A stretch of 64,000 bases of DNA from Cellulomonas fimi (GTDB lineage: Bacteria > Actinomycetota > Actinomycetes > Actinomycetales > Cellulomonadaceae), in assembly GCF_028583725.1 (NCBI RefSeq), contig NZ_CP110680.1, positions 4,216,001 to 4,280,000 on the forward strand, written 5' to 3'. The position numbers were made by a program, and so were the translations under genes. This document shows, in pieces, positions 53,416 to 62,451 of the stretch. Numbering within the stretch: the stretch's first letter is position 1; every line of letters begins with the position of its first letter. The notes beneath the pieces are model-generated. The model was not told the DNA's origin. It saw only the letters and a list, made by a program, of their open reading frames with translations, and did no database searches.

Positions 53416-53754
53416 ATGAGGCGATCGAAGGCTGTCCTGCGGGCACGCGTCGAGGACGGGACGACCTACGACGACCCGTCGGAGGACGCGCTGTTCCTGC
53501 TCTTCGAGGACATCGAGTCGGGCGACGGCACGTGGCTGGTCGTCGAGAACCTCACGGACCGCTCGCACCAGACCTACGCTCAGTGCGCCCGGCAGGACGA
53601 CGGCTCGTACGAGGTCGAGCACCGCGCGGGTTCCGCCGACCGGCACTTCACGACGACCGTGCTCGACTTCCGTGCCGCGCACGAGGTCGTGACGGCGTGG
53701 GCGTTCGACCTTCCCGGCTGGCAGGACCTGCCGTGGGAGCGTCTCGAGCTCTGA
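53416..53754 (+). CDS. Small hypothetical protein
   Basis: 112 aa, soluble, acidic, with tryptophans in GTWLVVENLTD and TAWAFDLPGWQDLPW; it looks like a compact beta-rich domain. No family recognised. ATG at 53416 is chosen; another in-frame ATG lies at 53398. GGAAGG precedes the chosen start. Convergent with the epimerase gene, only 4 bp apart. Confidence 0.7.
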   Translation: MRRSKAVLRARVEDGTTYDDPSEDALFLLFEDIESGDGTWLVVENLTDRSHQTYAQCARQDDGSYEVEHRAGSADRHFTTTVLDFRAAHEVVTAWAFDLPGWQDLPWERLEL

Positions 53755-53758
53755 TCGG

Positions 53759-54625
53759 CTACGCCTGGGCGCCCGGGAGGCGGGAGCGCCAGGTGTGGGT
53801 GGGCTCGTAGCCGAGGAGGCGGCGGGCCTTGTCGATGGACAGCAGCGTCTCGCGGCCCTCGACGGGTCGGCGGAGCTCGACGTCGGGGAACTCGGCGGCC
53901 AGCAGCTCGGCCGACGGGGTTTCGAGGACGGTGTCGGGTGCGGCGATGATGAACGCCTCGAAGCCCGTGAGGTCGCTCTCCAGGGCGAGTCGGACGGCCT
54001 GCGCGCCGTCGCGCGCGTCGATGTAGCCCCACAGGTTCCACCGCCGCGACTGCGCGGTGAAGACGCGGAACGCCGGGTAGTCCTCGTCGACCATGACGTT
54101 CGAGAACCGGAGGCCGATCAGCTTGGCGGACGGGTCCCAGCGCGTGAAGTGCCGGGCCATCTCCTCCTCGACGGCCTTGCCGAGCGAGTACGTGCTCTCG
54201 GGGCGGACCGGGTACTCCTCGTCGACGGGCGCGTACGGCGGCGGGGTGTCGAACGGCAGGCCGAGGACCGTCTCGCTCGACGCCCAGACGACGTTGCGGA
54301 TGCCCGCCCGGCGCGCGGCGGAGAACACGTGGTGGGTCGACACGACGTTGTTCGCGAACGTCGCACCGCTGGGGATCAGACCGGGCGCGGGGATCGCGGC
54401 GAGGTGCACGACGGCGTCGACGCCCTGGTAGCGGTCGTCGATGCCGGTGAGCGCCTCGGTGACCTGACCGAGGTCGGTGAGGTCGACGCGCGTGAACAGC
54501 GCCGGCTGGCCCGGCGGCGGCGGCGCGACGTCGACGTTCACGACGTCGTACCCGTGGGCGGCGAGGTCCTCCACGACCGCCCGCCCGAGCTTCCCGCTGC
54601 CACCTGTCACCACGACGCGCGTCAT
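53759..54625 (-). CDS. NAD-dependent epimerase/dehydratase (extended SDR)
   Basis: 288 aa. Cofactor loop VTGGSGKLGR (6-15), DAVVHLAAIP, active-site Ser region ASSETVLG and YxxxK as YSLGK (about 147-151). Resembles NAD-dependent uronate dehydrogenase or sugar epimerases of actinobacteria; the substrate is not evident. ATG at 54625 is supported by TACGGT (minus strand, 54632-54637) 6 nt upstream, a leaderless signature. Confidence 0.85.
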   Translation of the reverse strand: MTRVVVTGGSGKLGRAVVEDLAAHGYDVVNVDVAPPPPGQPALFTRVDLTDLGQVTEALTGIDDRYQGVDAVVHLAAIPAPGLIPSGATFANNVVSTHHVFSAARRAGIRNVVWASSETVLGLPFDTPPPYAPVDEEYPVRPESTYSLGKAVEEEMARHFTRWDPSAKLIGLRFSNVMVDEDYPAFRVFTAQSRRWNLWGYIDARDGAQAVRLALESDLTGFEAFIIAAPDTVLETPSAELLAAEFPDVELRRPVEGRETLLSIDKARRLLGYEPTHTWRSRLPGAQA

Positions 54626-54665
54626 GCGACGACCGTAACCCGGCACGCCCGCGACGCCGACCGGG

Positions 54666-55322
54666 CTACGCGTACCGGCGGTGCTGGAGAGGCAGGAACC
54701 GGTCGACGGAGTGCCGGAGGCTGAACCGCGGCTTCCGCAGCCGGACGTCGACGGAGTAGTAGTCGGCCCACGTCCGGAACGCCTCGTAGCCGCGCCAGTC
54801 GAGGTCCAGCCCCTCCACGACCTCGACCGCGCGCGCCGCGAGGTCCGGCCAGCCGAACCGGCGCGCCGCCTCGTACGGGTCGGTCACGCGCGCCAGCAGC
54901 GGGTCGCGGCCGTCCGACGGCGGGACGTCGCCGTCGAGCACCATCTCGGCGATCGCGCGCACGCTCGTCGCGCGGTCGACGAACGGCAGCGTCAGCCGCG
55001 CGAAGTCGTCGACGATCACCTGCGGGAACCCCGGCGTCTCGGCGGTGTACTCGCCGCGCCACCCGAACGCCGCCGCGGCCTGGTTGTACTGGTGCACGAA
55101 CCGCTCCGCCGCGGTCTGCTGCCCCTCCGCGGGCGCGCACTCGACGGTGATCGTCCGGACCCGGTCGACGCGCGCCTGCGGCTCGCACCGCACGACCATC
55201 GCGACGTCGCCCGACCGCCCCCGGAACACCGGTCCGCCGCGCGTGAAGCCGCGCTCCGCGAGGAGCGGCTCGAGCGCGCCGGGCAGGTCGAACGTCGCGC
55301 CGGGGGTCGCGTCGGTGCTCAC
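54666..55322 (-). CDS. YbjN-like hypothetical protein
   Basis: 218 aa soluble protein. GDVAMVVRCEPQARVDRVRTITVE and RFVHQYNQAAAAFGWRGEYTAE are reminiscent of YbjN-type chaperone-like domains, but similarity is weak. GTG start overlaps the stop of the aldo/keto reductase gene (GTGA), so they form a two-gene operon. No catalytic motif seen. Confidence 0.6.
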   Translation of the reverse strand: MSTDATPGATFDLPGALEPLLAERGFTRGGPVFRGRSGDVAMVVRCEPQARVDRVRTITVECAPAEGQQTAAERFVHQYNQAAAAFGWRGEYTAETPGFPQVIVDDFARLTLPFVDRATSVRAIAEMVLDGDVPPSDGRDPLLARVTDPYEAARRFGWPDLAARAVEVVEGLDLDWRGYEAFRTWADYYSVDVRLRKPRFSLRHSVDRFLPLQHRRYA

Positions 55323-56284
55323 TCGGCGTCGAGCCAGGTGCGGGCGGGCGGGAGCAGCGCCTCGAGCTCGGGCCACAGCGCGTCCGGGAGCTCCGCCGAC
55401 GCGGCCGCGACGGTCTGCTGGACCCGCTGCGGGCGGCTCATCCCGACGATCGTCGCGCCCACGCGCGGGTCGCGCAGCGAGAACTGCAGCGCCGCCGTCG
55501 CGATGTCGGTGCCGTGCGCGGCGCACACGCGGCGCATCGCGTCGGCGGCCTCAAGCACCTCGGGCGGTGCCTCGCGGTACCCGTACGTCGTCGGGCCGCC
55601 CTCCTGCTTCGCGAGGATGCCCCCGCCGTGCACGGCCGCGTTGAGGATCCCCATGCCCTGCCGCTCGGCCTCGTCGAGCAGCGGACCCGCCGACCGGTCG
55701 AGCAGCGTCCAGCGGTTGTGCACGAGCAGCACGTCGAACACCCCGAGCGCCAGGTAGCGCGCGATCTCCTGCACGCGACCGCCCGCGAGCCCGATGGCCC
55801 CGACCTCGCCCGACTCGCGCAGCGCGACGAGCGCCTCGACGGCACCGCCCGGACCGGCGAGCTCGTCGAACGACCAGGTCTCCGGGTCGTGCAGGTGCAC
55901 GAGCGGCAGGTGGTCGAGGCCCAGGCGCTCGCGGCTCTCCGCGACCGACGCCCGCACCCGGCCGCCCGAGTAGTCGCCGTCCTTCGGGTCGACCTTCGTC
56001 GCGACCGTCACGCCGGCCGGCAGCCCGCCGACCTCGCGCAGCGCCGCACCGATCCGCCGCTCGCTCTCGCCGTCGCTGTACCCGTTCGACGTGTCGACGA
56101 ACCGGATCGGGCTGTCGAGCGCGGCGAGCACCGTCGCCACGCCCTCGTCGGCCGGGACGTCCCGCCCGAACAGGTTCGGCATGCTCCCGAGCGGGCCGCC
56201 GCCCAGGCAGACCGCGGACACCTCCAGACCCGTACGGCCCAGCGGGCGGATCCAGCCGGGCGTGCCGGGGGCGAACGACGTCAT
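55319..56284 (-). CDS. Aldo/keto reductase
   Basis: 321 aa TIM barrel. Catalytic tetrad visible: Asp in RFVDTSNGYSDGESE, Tyr in the same stretch, Lys in VATKVDP and His in LPLVHLHDPE. The NADPH site IVGMSRPQRVQQT sits near the C terminus. Fits the D-threo-aldose 1-dehydrogenase-like AKR group, but the substrate is open. AGGAG lies 6 nt before the ATG. Confidence 0.88.
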   Translation of the reverse strand: MTSFAPGTPGWIRPLGRTGLEVSAVCLGGGPLGSMPNLFGRDVPADEGVATVLAALDSPIRFVDTSNGYSDGESERRIGAALREVGGLPAGVTVATKVDPKDGDYSGGRVRASVAESRERLGLDHLPLVHLHDPETWSFDELAGPGGAVEALVALRESGEVGAIGLAGGRVQEIARYLALGVFDVLLVHNRWTLLDRSAGPLLDEAERQGMGILNAAVHGGGILAKQEGGPTTYGYREAPPEVLEAADAMRRVCAAHGTDIATAALQFSLRDPRVGATIVGMSRPQRVQQTVAAASAELPDALWPELEALLPPARTWLDAE

Positions 56285-56376
56285 GACGGGCTCCTGGGGG
56301 CGATCACGGATCGACGGCGATCCGACGGCGGCGGGCTCGTCGCATTCCATCACGGGACGACGTGGCCGGCCGACGC

Positions 56377-57327
56377 TCAACGCAGGCGGGCGAGCGAGTC
56401 CAGCGCGGCGACCGGGTCCGGTCCGAGGGGGAACAGGACCGCCGACGACACGCCCGCGTCGAACAACGCGTCGAGCCGCGCACGTGCGGCGTCGGGCGGC
56501 CCGACGATCGCGAGGTCGTCGACCCACGCGTCGGGCAGCGCCGCACCGAACTCCTCGGGCGACGCGACGCCGGCGCGCAGGGCGGCGATCTCGTCGGCGT
56601 ACGGCAGCGGGGCGAGGTGGGGCGCCCAGTCGGGCTCGCCGACCCACGCGAGCGTGGGGCGGGCCAGCGCGCGGGCGGCGTCCGCGTCGTCGTCGACCGC
56701 GGCGACGCAGTACGCGACGACCCGGTGCTCGCGCGTGGGGGCGATGTGCCCCAGCGCCGTCGCGACGTACTCGGGCGTCACGGGTTCGGCGAGCACCGTC
56801 CCGTCGGCGTACCGGCCCGCCACGGCCAGCGACTTCGGCCCCCGCACACCGGCGAGGATGCGCGGCGGCTGCGCGGGCGGGGACTCGAGCTGCACGCCGT
56901 CGAGGTGGACGTACCGGCCGTCGGCGTCGACGCGCTCGCCGTGCACGATCGCGCGCACCGCCCGCAGGTGCTCCTCGAGCATCGTGAGCGGGCTCGCGGG
57001 CCACGCGCCCACCTGGCGCATCCAGCCGGGCATGCCGTGCCCGATGCCGACGTCGACGCGGCCGGGGAACAGCTCGGCGAGCGTCGCCGCCTCCATCGCC
57101 GTGAACGCGGCGTCCCGGACCGCGGCCGGGAGGATGCCGATGCCGACGCGGATCCGCTCGGTCCAGGCCAGCACGGCGGCGGCCTGCGCGACACCGCCGC
57201 GGAAGAAGCAGTCCTCGACGACCCACACCTCGTCGAAGCCGAGCGTCTCCGCACGGAGCGCGAACTCGCGGACCCGTCCGACGGGCAGGTCACGGGGCAG
57301 CAGCACGCTCAGGGCACGGTCGGTCAT
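56377..57327 (-). CDS. Luciferase-like F420/FMN-dependent oxidoreductase
   Basis: 316 aa bacterial-luciferase-like TIM barrel. LRAETLGFDEVWVVEDCFFRGG, GIGILPAAVRDAAFTAMEAATLAEL and DVGIGHGMPGWMRQVG are standard motifs. In actinobacteria most of these use F420, made by a pathway not seen here. Substrate unknown. GGAGGA lies 6 nt before the ATG. It stands alone. Confidence 0.87.
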   Translation of the reverse strand: MTDRALSVLLPRDLPVGRVREFALRAETLGFDEVWVVEDCFFRGGVAQAAAVLAWTERIRVGIGILPAAVRDAAFTAMEAATLAELFPGRVDVGIGHGMPGWMRQVGAWPASPLTMLEEHLRAVRAIVHGERVDADGRYVHLDGVQLESPPAQPPRILAGVRGPKSLAVAGRYADGTVLAEPVTPEYVATALGHIAPTREHRVVAYCVAAVDDDADAARALARPTLAWVGEPDWAPHLAPLPYADEIAALRAGVASPEEFGAALPDAWVDDLAIVGPPDAARARLDALFDAGVSSAVLFPLGPDPVAALDSLARLR

Positions 57328-57380
57328 CGTCGTCCTCCTCCGTCGCTCCCGCCCGGGACCGGGCGGGCGACGACCGCGCG

Positions 57381-59417
57381 TCAGCCCGCGGCGGCCTCGA
57401 GGAATCGCTCGAGCAGCGGGCCCGCGGTCGTCGAACCGTAGTCTCCGACATCCACGAAGACGGCGACGGCCAGGTCGCCCTGGATCGCGATCATCCACAC
57501 GTGGTTCTGCAGGTTGGCCGCGTCGCCGAACTGCGCCGTCCCGGACTTCGCCATGACCTCGCCGCCGGGCGTGTCCTGCAGGAACGACCCGCCACCCTCG
57601 GTGACGACCGCGCGCATCAGGGTCTGCAGCGACGCGGCCTCGGCGGCGGTGAGCGGCACGTGCGGACGCGCCGTCTCGGTCTCCGCCGCGGGGGTGGGCG
57701 CGTCGGACGGGTCGGCCGTCGCGTCGTCGGCGGCGGCCGTGGCGTCACCGGCGTCGAGCACGAGCCGCGGCGTCACCGTCGAGCCGGCCGCGACCGACGC
57801 CGCGACCGTCGCCATGCCGAGCGGGGACGCGAGCACGCGCCCCTGGCCGATCATCGACGCCGCGTGGTCCGTGCCGTCCGAGTCCGACGGCACCGCGCCG
57901 AGGAACGCCGCGAACCCCAGCGTGGCGTCCGGCACGAGGCCGAGCGACCCCGCGGCGTCGACCAGCGCGGACTGCTCCGCCTTGTCGCGCGCCGAGATGA
58001 AGGCCGTGTTGCACGACTGCGCGAACGCCGTGCGGAGCGGCACCTCGCCCAGCGCGTTCGACGGGTAGTCCGGGAAGTTCTGGAACTGGCGCCCGTCCAC
58101 GGTGGTCGTCGGCGGACACGAGACGGTCGAGTCGGCGGTCAGGCCGGAACGGAGCAGGGCCAGCGCGCTCGCGACCTTGAACGTCGACCCCGGCGCGTAC
58201 TGCCCGAGCGTCGCCGTCGACATGCCCTCGCCGCCCGGTCCGCTCGCCGCCGCGACGACGTCGCCCGTCGACGGGCGGATCGCGACGATCGCGCTCGCCG
58301 GGCCGACGTCCGCGAGGATCGTCTCCGCGTCGTCCTGGAGCGTCGGGTCGAGCGTCGTGCGGAGGTCCGCGCCGGCGGTCGGCTCGGACGTGAACAGCTG
58401 CCGGACCGCGACCCCGTCGGCGGGCACGGCCTCGACCACGAGGCCCGGCCGGCCGCGCAGGAGGGCGTCGTACTGACGCTGGAGCCCGGACAGCCCCGTG
58501 AGGTCGCCCGCCGCGATCGCGCCCTCCGACTTCTCGACGATCTCGGCCGTCGCCGACCCGACCGTGCCGAGGATCGGGCGCGCGAACCGGCGCGACGGGG
58601 CCAGCGGGATCGTGTCCGCCACGGCGCGCACGCCCGGCGTCGCGACGAGCGCGTCGACGTCGTACTGCGGGTCGCCGTCCCGCACGACGATCGCCTCGAC
58701 GAACGCCTTCGGCCCCGCCGCCACGACGCGCTGCACGTAGGCGTCGACGTCGGAGCCCAGGGCCGTGGCGAGCGCACGGGCCGCCGCCTCCTGGCCCGCG
58801 GCGTCGACCAGCGTCTTGTCGACGCCCACCCGGCGCACACCGCGCGGCTCGACGATGACCTGGTCGCCGGCGCCGAGCACCCGGCCGCGCTGCGCCTGCT
58901 GACGCGTGACCCGCAGCGTCTCCGTGGGCTGGAGGTCGGGCACGAGGATCGCGGGCTTCCACGCGACCCGCCACACCGCGGCGTCCTCGGCGTCGCGCGC
59001 GAGCGACACCTGCGTCGTGTACGTCCAGTCGGTGTCGCCGTCGTCGACGTCCCACGTGTACGCGAGCTCCGCCGTCGCGACGTCGGCGTCGTCCTCCGGG
59101 ACCGTGACCTCGCCCCTCCGGACGTCCGGCACCCACGGCTCGACGCCCTCGAAGGTCGCCGCGCGGAGCTCCGCCGCGGCCGCCGCGTCCCCGGAGCCCG
59201 CCTGGAACTGCACGTCGCCGAAGTCGCCGGACTCGATCGCCTGCGTGAGCGTCTCGATCGCCTCGTCCGGGCCGGGCGGCTTCGGAGAGCACGCCGTCAG
59301 GCTCCCGACGACCAGCAGCGCCGTCGCGGCGACCGCCCCCAGCGCCGCCGGCCCGCGGCGGTGACGCGGTCGCGGCCGGAGGGCGGGCGCGTCGTCGCGC
59401 GCACGGTCGAGCGTCAT
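57381..59417 (-). CDS. Penicillin-binding protein (MecA-N / transpeptidase lipoprotein)
   Basis: 678 aa. Lipobox GSLTAC near residue 43 anchors it outside the membrane. An NTF2-like MecA-N domain (about 50-160) and a PBP dimerisation domain (about 165-330) precede the transpeptidase. Active site: S411-TFK414, SCN in AQSCNTAF and KSGT near 623, all intact, so it should cross-link peptidoglycan and bind beta-lactams. AGGAG precedes ATG 59417. A disordered Asp/Ala/Thr insert lies between the SCN and KSGT motifs. Confidence 0.93.
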   Translation of the reverse strand: MTLDRARDDAPALRPRPRHRRGPAALGAVAATALLVVGSLTACSPKPPGPDEAIETLTQAIESGDFGDVQFQAGSGDAAAAAELRAATFEGVEPWVPDVRRGEVTVPEDDADVATAELAYTWDVDDGDTDWTYTTQVSLARDAEDAAVWRVAWKPAILVPDLQPTETLRVTRQQAQRGRVLGAGDQVIVEPRGVRRVGVDKTLVDAAGQEAAARALATALGSDVDAYVQRVVAAGPKAFVEAIVVRDGDPQYDVDALVATPGVRAVADTIPLAPSRRFARPILGTVGSATAEIVEKSEGAIAAGDLTGLSGLQRQYDALLRGRPGLVVEAVPADGVAVRQLFTSEPTAGADLRTTLDPTLQDDAETILADVGPASAIVAIRPSTGDVVAAASGPGGEGMSTATLGQYAPGSTFKVASALALLRSGLTADSTVSCPPTTTVDGRQFQNFPDYPSNALGEVPLRTAFAQSCNTAFISARDKAEQSALVDAAGSLGLVPDATLGFAAFLGAVPSDSDGTDHAASMIGQGRVLASPLGMATVAASVAAGSTVTPRLVLDAGDATAAADDATADPSDAPTPAAETETARPHVPLTAAEAASLQTLMRAVVTEGGGSFLQDTPGGEVMAKSGTAQFGDAANLQNHVWMIAIQGDLAVAVFVDVGDYGSTTAGPLLERFLEAAAG

Positions 59418-59689
59418 CAGGTCTCCTGTCGTCGGACCGGCGGCGGCGCCGGCCCGTCTGCGTTCCGTCCGAGCGGTCATCCTGGCCCGTCGCGCGGGCC
59501 CGGGGCCAGCGAGTTCGAGAGGCGGGACGTCCCCGGCAGCGTGGCACCACCCGCGGTGGGAGCGGGTGAGAACACGGAACCCTTCACCCTTCCTCCTCAC
59601 CGCCCGGTCGCCGTCGCCGGCCCCGACCGGGACGAGGGTCCCGGGTCGGCGGCGCGGGTCGGCGGCAGGGCGGCGGCGCGGGCGCGCGG

Positions 59690-60604
59690 TCAGCGCTCGG
59701 GCAGCGAGGTCCCCGTGAGATCCTCCGCGACGTGCCACAGCCGCGCGGCCGTCGCGTCGTCGCGCATCCGTCGCCCGAGCCGCGCGGGCCCCGGCGGTCC
59801 GACGATCCCGAACGTCCCCGTCGGCCCGAGGTACGCGCCCTGCGCGACGTCACCCGTCGCCGCGAGCAGCAGCGACCCCGCACCCTCGGCGGGCGCCATC
59901 GACGGCAGCAACGACCGCTCGCCGAACGGCGACCGTCGCGGGGTGTCGCGCCCGACCGACGCGCCCGCGGTCTGCAGGTTGGTCCGCGTGAACCCCGGGT
60001 GCGTCACGGCGGACAGCAGGGGCCAGCCGCGACGGTCCGCGACGTGCGCGAGGTGCCGGGCGAGCAGCACGTCGGCGAGCTTGGACTGCGCGTACGCGCG
60101 CCACGGCCGGTAGCGACGGCGGGCCTGCAGGTCGTCGAACCGGATGCGGCCCACGTGCGCGACGCCGCTGCCCGTCCACACCACGCGCGGCGCGGGCGCG
60201 TCGAGCAGCAGCGGCAGCAGCCGGTTGGTGAGCGCGAGCGGACCGAGCGCGTTCGTCGCGAGCTGGAGCTCGAAGCCGTCCACGGTCTCGTGCCGGTCCG
60301 GCACGGCCATGACGCCCGCGTTGTTGAGCAGCGCGTCGAGGTGCGGCAGGTCCCGGGCGAGCGCGTCGGCGAACGCCGCGACCGACGACAGGTCGGCCAG
60401 GTCGAGGAGCCGGAGCTCGACCTGCGCGCCCGGCGCCGCGGCACGGATCTCGTCGACCGCGGCCGTCCCCTTGGCCTCGTCGCGCGCCGTGAGGACGACG
60501 TGCGCCCCCGCGGCGGCGAGCCGCTGCGCCGCCTCGCGGCCGATGCCGCTGTTCGCGCCGGTGACGACGACCGTGCGGCCGGTCTGGTCGGGGACGGGCT
60601 GCAC
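59690..60604 (-). CDS. Short-chain dehydrogenase/reductase
   Basis: 304 aa. Cofactor motif TGANSGIGREAA (15-26), LLDLADLSSV, NNAGVMAVP, Ser in WTGSG, and the catalytic YAQSK (Y and K of YxxxK). Most like the retinol-dehydrogenase/WW-oxidoreductase-like SDR group in bacteria. Substrate unknown. GTG at 60604 follows GGAG; no coding extension upstream is likely because a tandem repeat begins at 60617. Confidence 0.87.
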   Translation of the reverse strand: MQPVPDQTGRTVVVTGANSGIGREAAQRLAAAGAHVVLTARDEAKGTAAVDEIRAAAPGAQVELRLLDLADLSSVAAFADALARDLPHLDALLNNAGVMAVPDRHETVDGFELQLATNALGPLALTNRLLPLLLDAPAPRVVWTGSGVAHVGRIRFDDLQARRRYRPWRAYAQSKLADVLLARHLAHVADRRGWPLLSAVTHPGFTRTNLQTAGASVGRDTPRRSPFGERSLLPSMAPAEGAGSLLLAATGDVAQGAYLGPTGTFGIVGPPGPARLGRRMRDDATAARLWHVAEDLTGTSLPER

Positions 60605-60616
60605 GGCGCTCTCCAG

Positions 60617-60676
60617 GGCTGGACGGCGGGACGACGGGCTGGACGGCGGGACGACGGGCTCGACGCCGGGACGACG
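60617..60676. repeat. Three-copy 20-bp tandem repeat
   Basis: GGGCTGGACGGCGGGACGAC at 60617-60636 and 60637-60656, then a copy with two changes at 60657-60676. It lies in the 209-bp gap upstream of the SDR gene and downstream of the MFS gene; further degenerate GGACGACGGG units follow to about 60735. No gene seen in the gap. Confidence 0.8.
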
Positions 60677-60813
60677 TGCCCGCTCCGGACGGACGACGGG
60701 GCGACGAGCCCGGCGGCGGGTGGACGACGACCGGGGCGACGCGCTCCCGCTGGGCTCCGGTCGACGAGGCGCCGCCAGCCTCGCACGCGCCGCCGGGGCG
60801 TGCGCGTTGCGCG

Positions 60814-62046
60814 CTACGCGTCGACGAGCGCCGGCGCGCGGCGAGGCCAGAGCGCGACGGCGGCGGCGGTCGCGGCGGCGCACACGAGCGCGAGGGCCAC
60901 CGCGGCGCCGGTGAGCCCGACGGCGCCCAGCCACCCCGCGACCGGGTACGTCACGAGCCAGCACGCGTGCGACAGCGAGAACTGCGCGGCGAACGCGGCG
61001 GGGCGGTCGGCCTCGGGCAGGTCGCGCACGACGAGCCGCCCGACCGGTACCTCGGCGCACGCCCAGCCCGCACCGACGACGAGCCAGAGCAGGCCGACGA
61101 GCAGGAGCCCGGCGCCGGCGAGCACGCGCAGCGCGACGGGCACGAGCGCGGTCGCGACGGTGAGCGCGACGGCGCCGCCGAGCATGACGGTGCGGTCCGG
61201 GACCCGGCCGAGCACGCCCGGCAGGAGCAGCGCCGCGGCCATCGACCCCGCGCCGTTCGCGGCGAGCAGCAGCGCCACGGCGGTGTCGCCCTGCCCGAAC
61301 GTCGAGCGCGCCACGACGACCGTCTGCACGAGGACGAAGGCGCCCGCGGCGGCGACCGCGAGGTTGAGCGCGAGCACGGGTCGCAGGGCCGGTGTCCGGA
61401 CGAGCAGCACGGCGCCGTGCCGCACGCGCGCCCCGAGTGGGAGCTCGGCGAACCCGGCGTCGTCGCCGGACGTCGGACGGGGGCGGCCGAGTGCGACCGA
61501 CGCGACGAGGACGGCGGACGCGGCGAAGCCGACCGCGGTGCCGACGAACAGGGCGTGCGACGGGATCACGAGGAGCAGGGCGGCGGCGAGCACGGGCGAC
61601 AGGACCATCTCGAGGTCGTCGGCGAGCCGCGCCAGCGAGAGCGCCTGCGTGTACTCGCGCTCGTCGGGCAGGACGTCGGGCACGAGCGCCTGCCACGTCG
61701 GCGTGTGCGTGGCCGACGCGGCCTGCAGCACGAGCACGAGCACGTAGACCTGCCAGGTCGCGTCGACGAACGGCAGGCAGAGCGCCGCCGCGGCGCGCAC
61801 GACGTCGGCGGTCACGAGCACGGCCCGGCGCGGCAGCCGCACGACGAGCGCCGCGGCGAGGGGGGCGACGACGACGTACGCGACCATCTTGATCGCGAAG
61901 ACCGTGCCGAGGACCTGACCCGCGCGGTCGCCCGCGACGTCGTACGCGAGCAGGCCGAGCGCGACGGTCGCGAGCCCGGTGCCCGCGAGGGAGACGACCT
62001 GCGCGGTGAACAGCCGGCGGAACGTCGGGTGGACGAGCGGGGTCAT
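60814..62046 (-). CDS. MFS transporter
   Basis: 410 aa with 12 predicted membrane helices. GLATVALGLLAYDVAGDRAGQVLG (about 27-50) and the loop between helices 2 and 3 (RLPRRAVLV) are like the MFS_3 / enterobactin-exporter-like group. ATG overlaps the stop of the ArsR gene (ATGA), so its expression follows that regulator. Export of a metal complex or small toxic molecule is likely; the substrate is not identified. Confidence 0.88.
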   Translation of the reverse strand: MTPLVHPTFRRLFTAQVVSLAGTGLATVALGLLAYDVAGDRAGQVLGTVFAIKMVAYVVVAPLAAALVVRLPRRAVLVTADVVRAAAALCLPFVDATWQVYVLVLVLQAASATHTPTWQALVPDVLPDEREYTQALSLARLADDLEMVLSPVLAAALLLVIPSHALFVGTAVGFAASAVLVASVALGRPRPTSGDDAGFAELPLGARVRHGAVLLVRTPALRPVLALNLAVAAAGAFVLVQTVVVARSTFGQGDTAVALLLAANGAGSMAAALLLPGVLGRVPDRTVMLGGAVALTVATALVPVALRVLAGAGLLLVGLLWLVVGAGWACAEVPVGRLVVRDLPEADRPAAFAAQFSLSHACWLVTYPVAGWLGAVGLTGAAVALALVCAAATAAAVALWPRRAPALVDA

Positions 62047-62402
62047 GGCGTCACGGGCGCCCGGTGGTGCGGGGGGACGTCCTCCAGGGCGTGCTGCGCC
62101 TGGTAGAGGGCCTGCGTCACGAGCGTGCGGGCGTGCTCGTCGACGAGCGAGTAGAAGACGCGCGTGCCGTCCTGGCGGGTCTTGACGACGCGCCCCCACC
62201 GCAGCTTCGCGAGGTGCTGCGAGACGGACGTGGGCGACTTCTCGACGAGGTCGGCGAGGTGGTTGACCGACAGCTCCTGGTCGCGCAGCGCGAGCACGAT
62301 GCGCACGCGGGTGGCGTCGGCGAGCAGGGAGAACACCTCGACGACGAGGTCGACGTACGGCGAGTCGACGGCGAGACCGTCATCCTGCATATCTGCATGC
62401 AT
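62043..62402 (-). CDS. ArsR/SmtB-family regulator
   Basis: 119 aa. Winged helix: ADATRVRIVLALRDQELSVNHLADLVEKSPTSVSQHLAKLRWGRVV. It has no cysteines. Helix 5 carries D-x-H followed 14 residues later by His, equal to three of the four alpha5 zinc ligands (D, H, -, H) of CzrA/SmtB, with Gln at the fourth and an extra HH in the tail. It probably senses Zn, Ni or Co and releases DNA. ATG at 62402 is 6 nt after a TATTAT -10, so the mRNA is leaderless. Confidence 0.9.
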   Translation of the reverse strand: MHADMQDDGLAVDSPYVDLVVEVFSLLADATRVRIVLALRDQELSVNHLADLVEKSPTSVSQHLAKLRWGRVVKTRQDGTRVFYSLVDEHARTLVTQALYQAQHALEDVPPHHRAPVTP

Positions 62403-62414
62403 GCGCAGATAATA
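62390..62414 (-). promoter_or_regulatory. ArsR operator spanning the -10 and start codon
   Basis: Inverted arms TATCTGC (62390-62396) and GCAGATA (62405-62411) with an 8-bp centre that is itself largely palindromic. The TATTAT -10 (62409-62414 on the minus strand) overlaps one arm and the ATG lies inside the site, so a bound repressor would block initiation completely. Confidence 0.75.
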
Positions 62415-62451
62415 ACGAATCGTCGGGTCGTGGTCGCGCGTCCGGTGCTCG

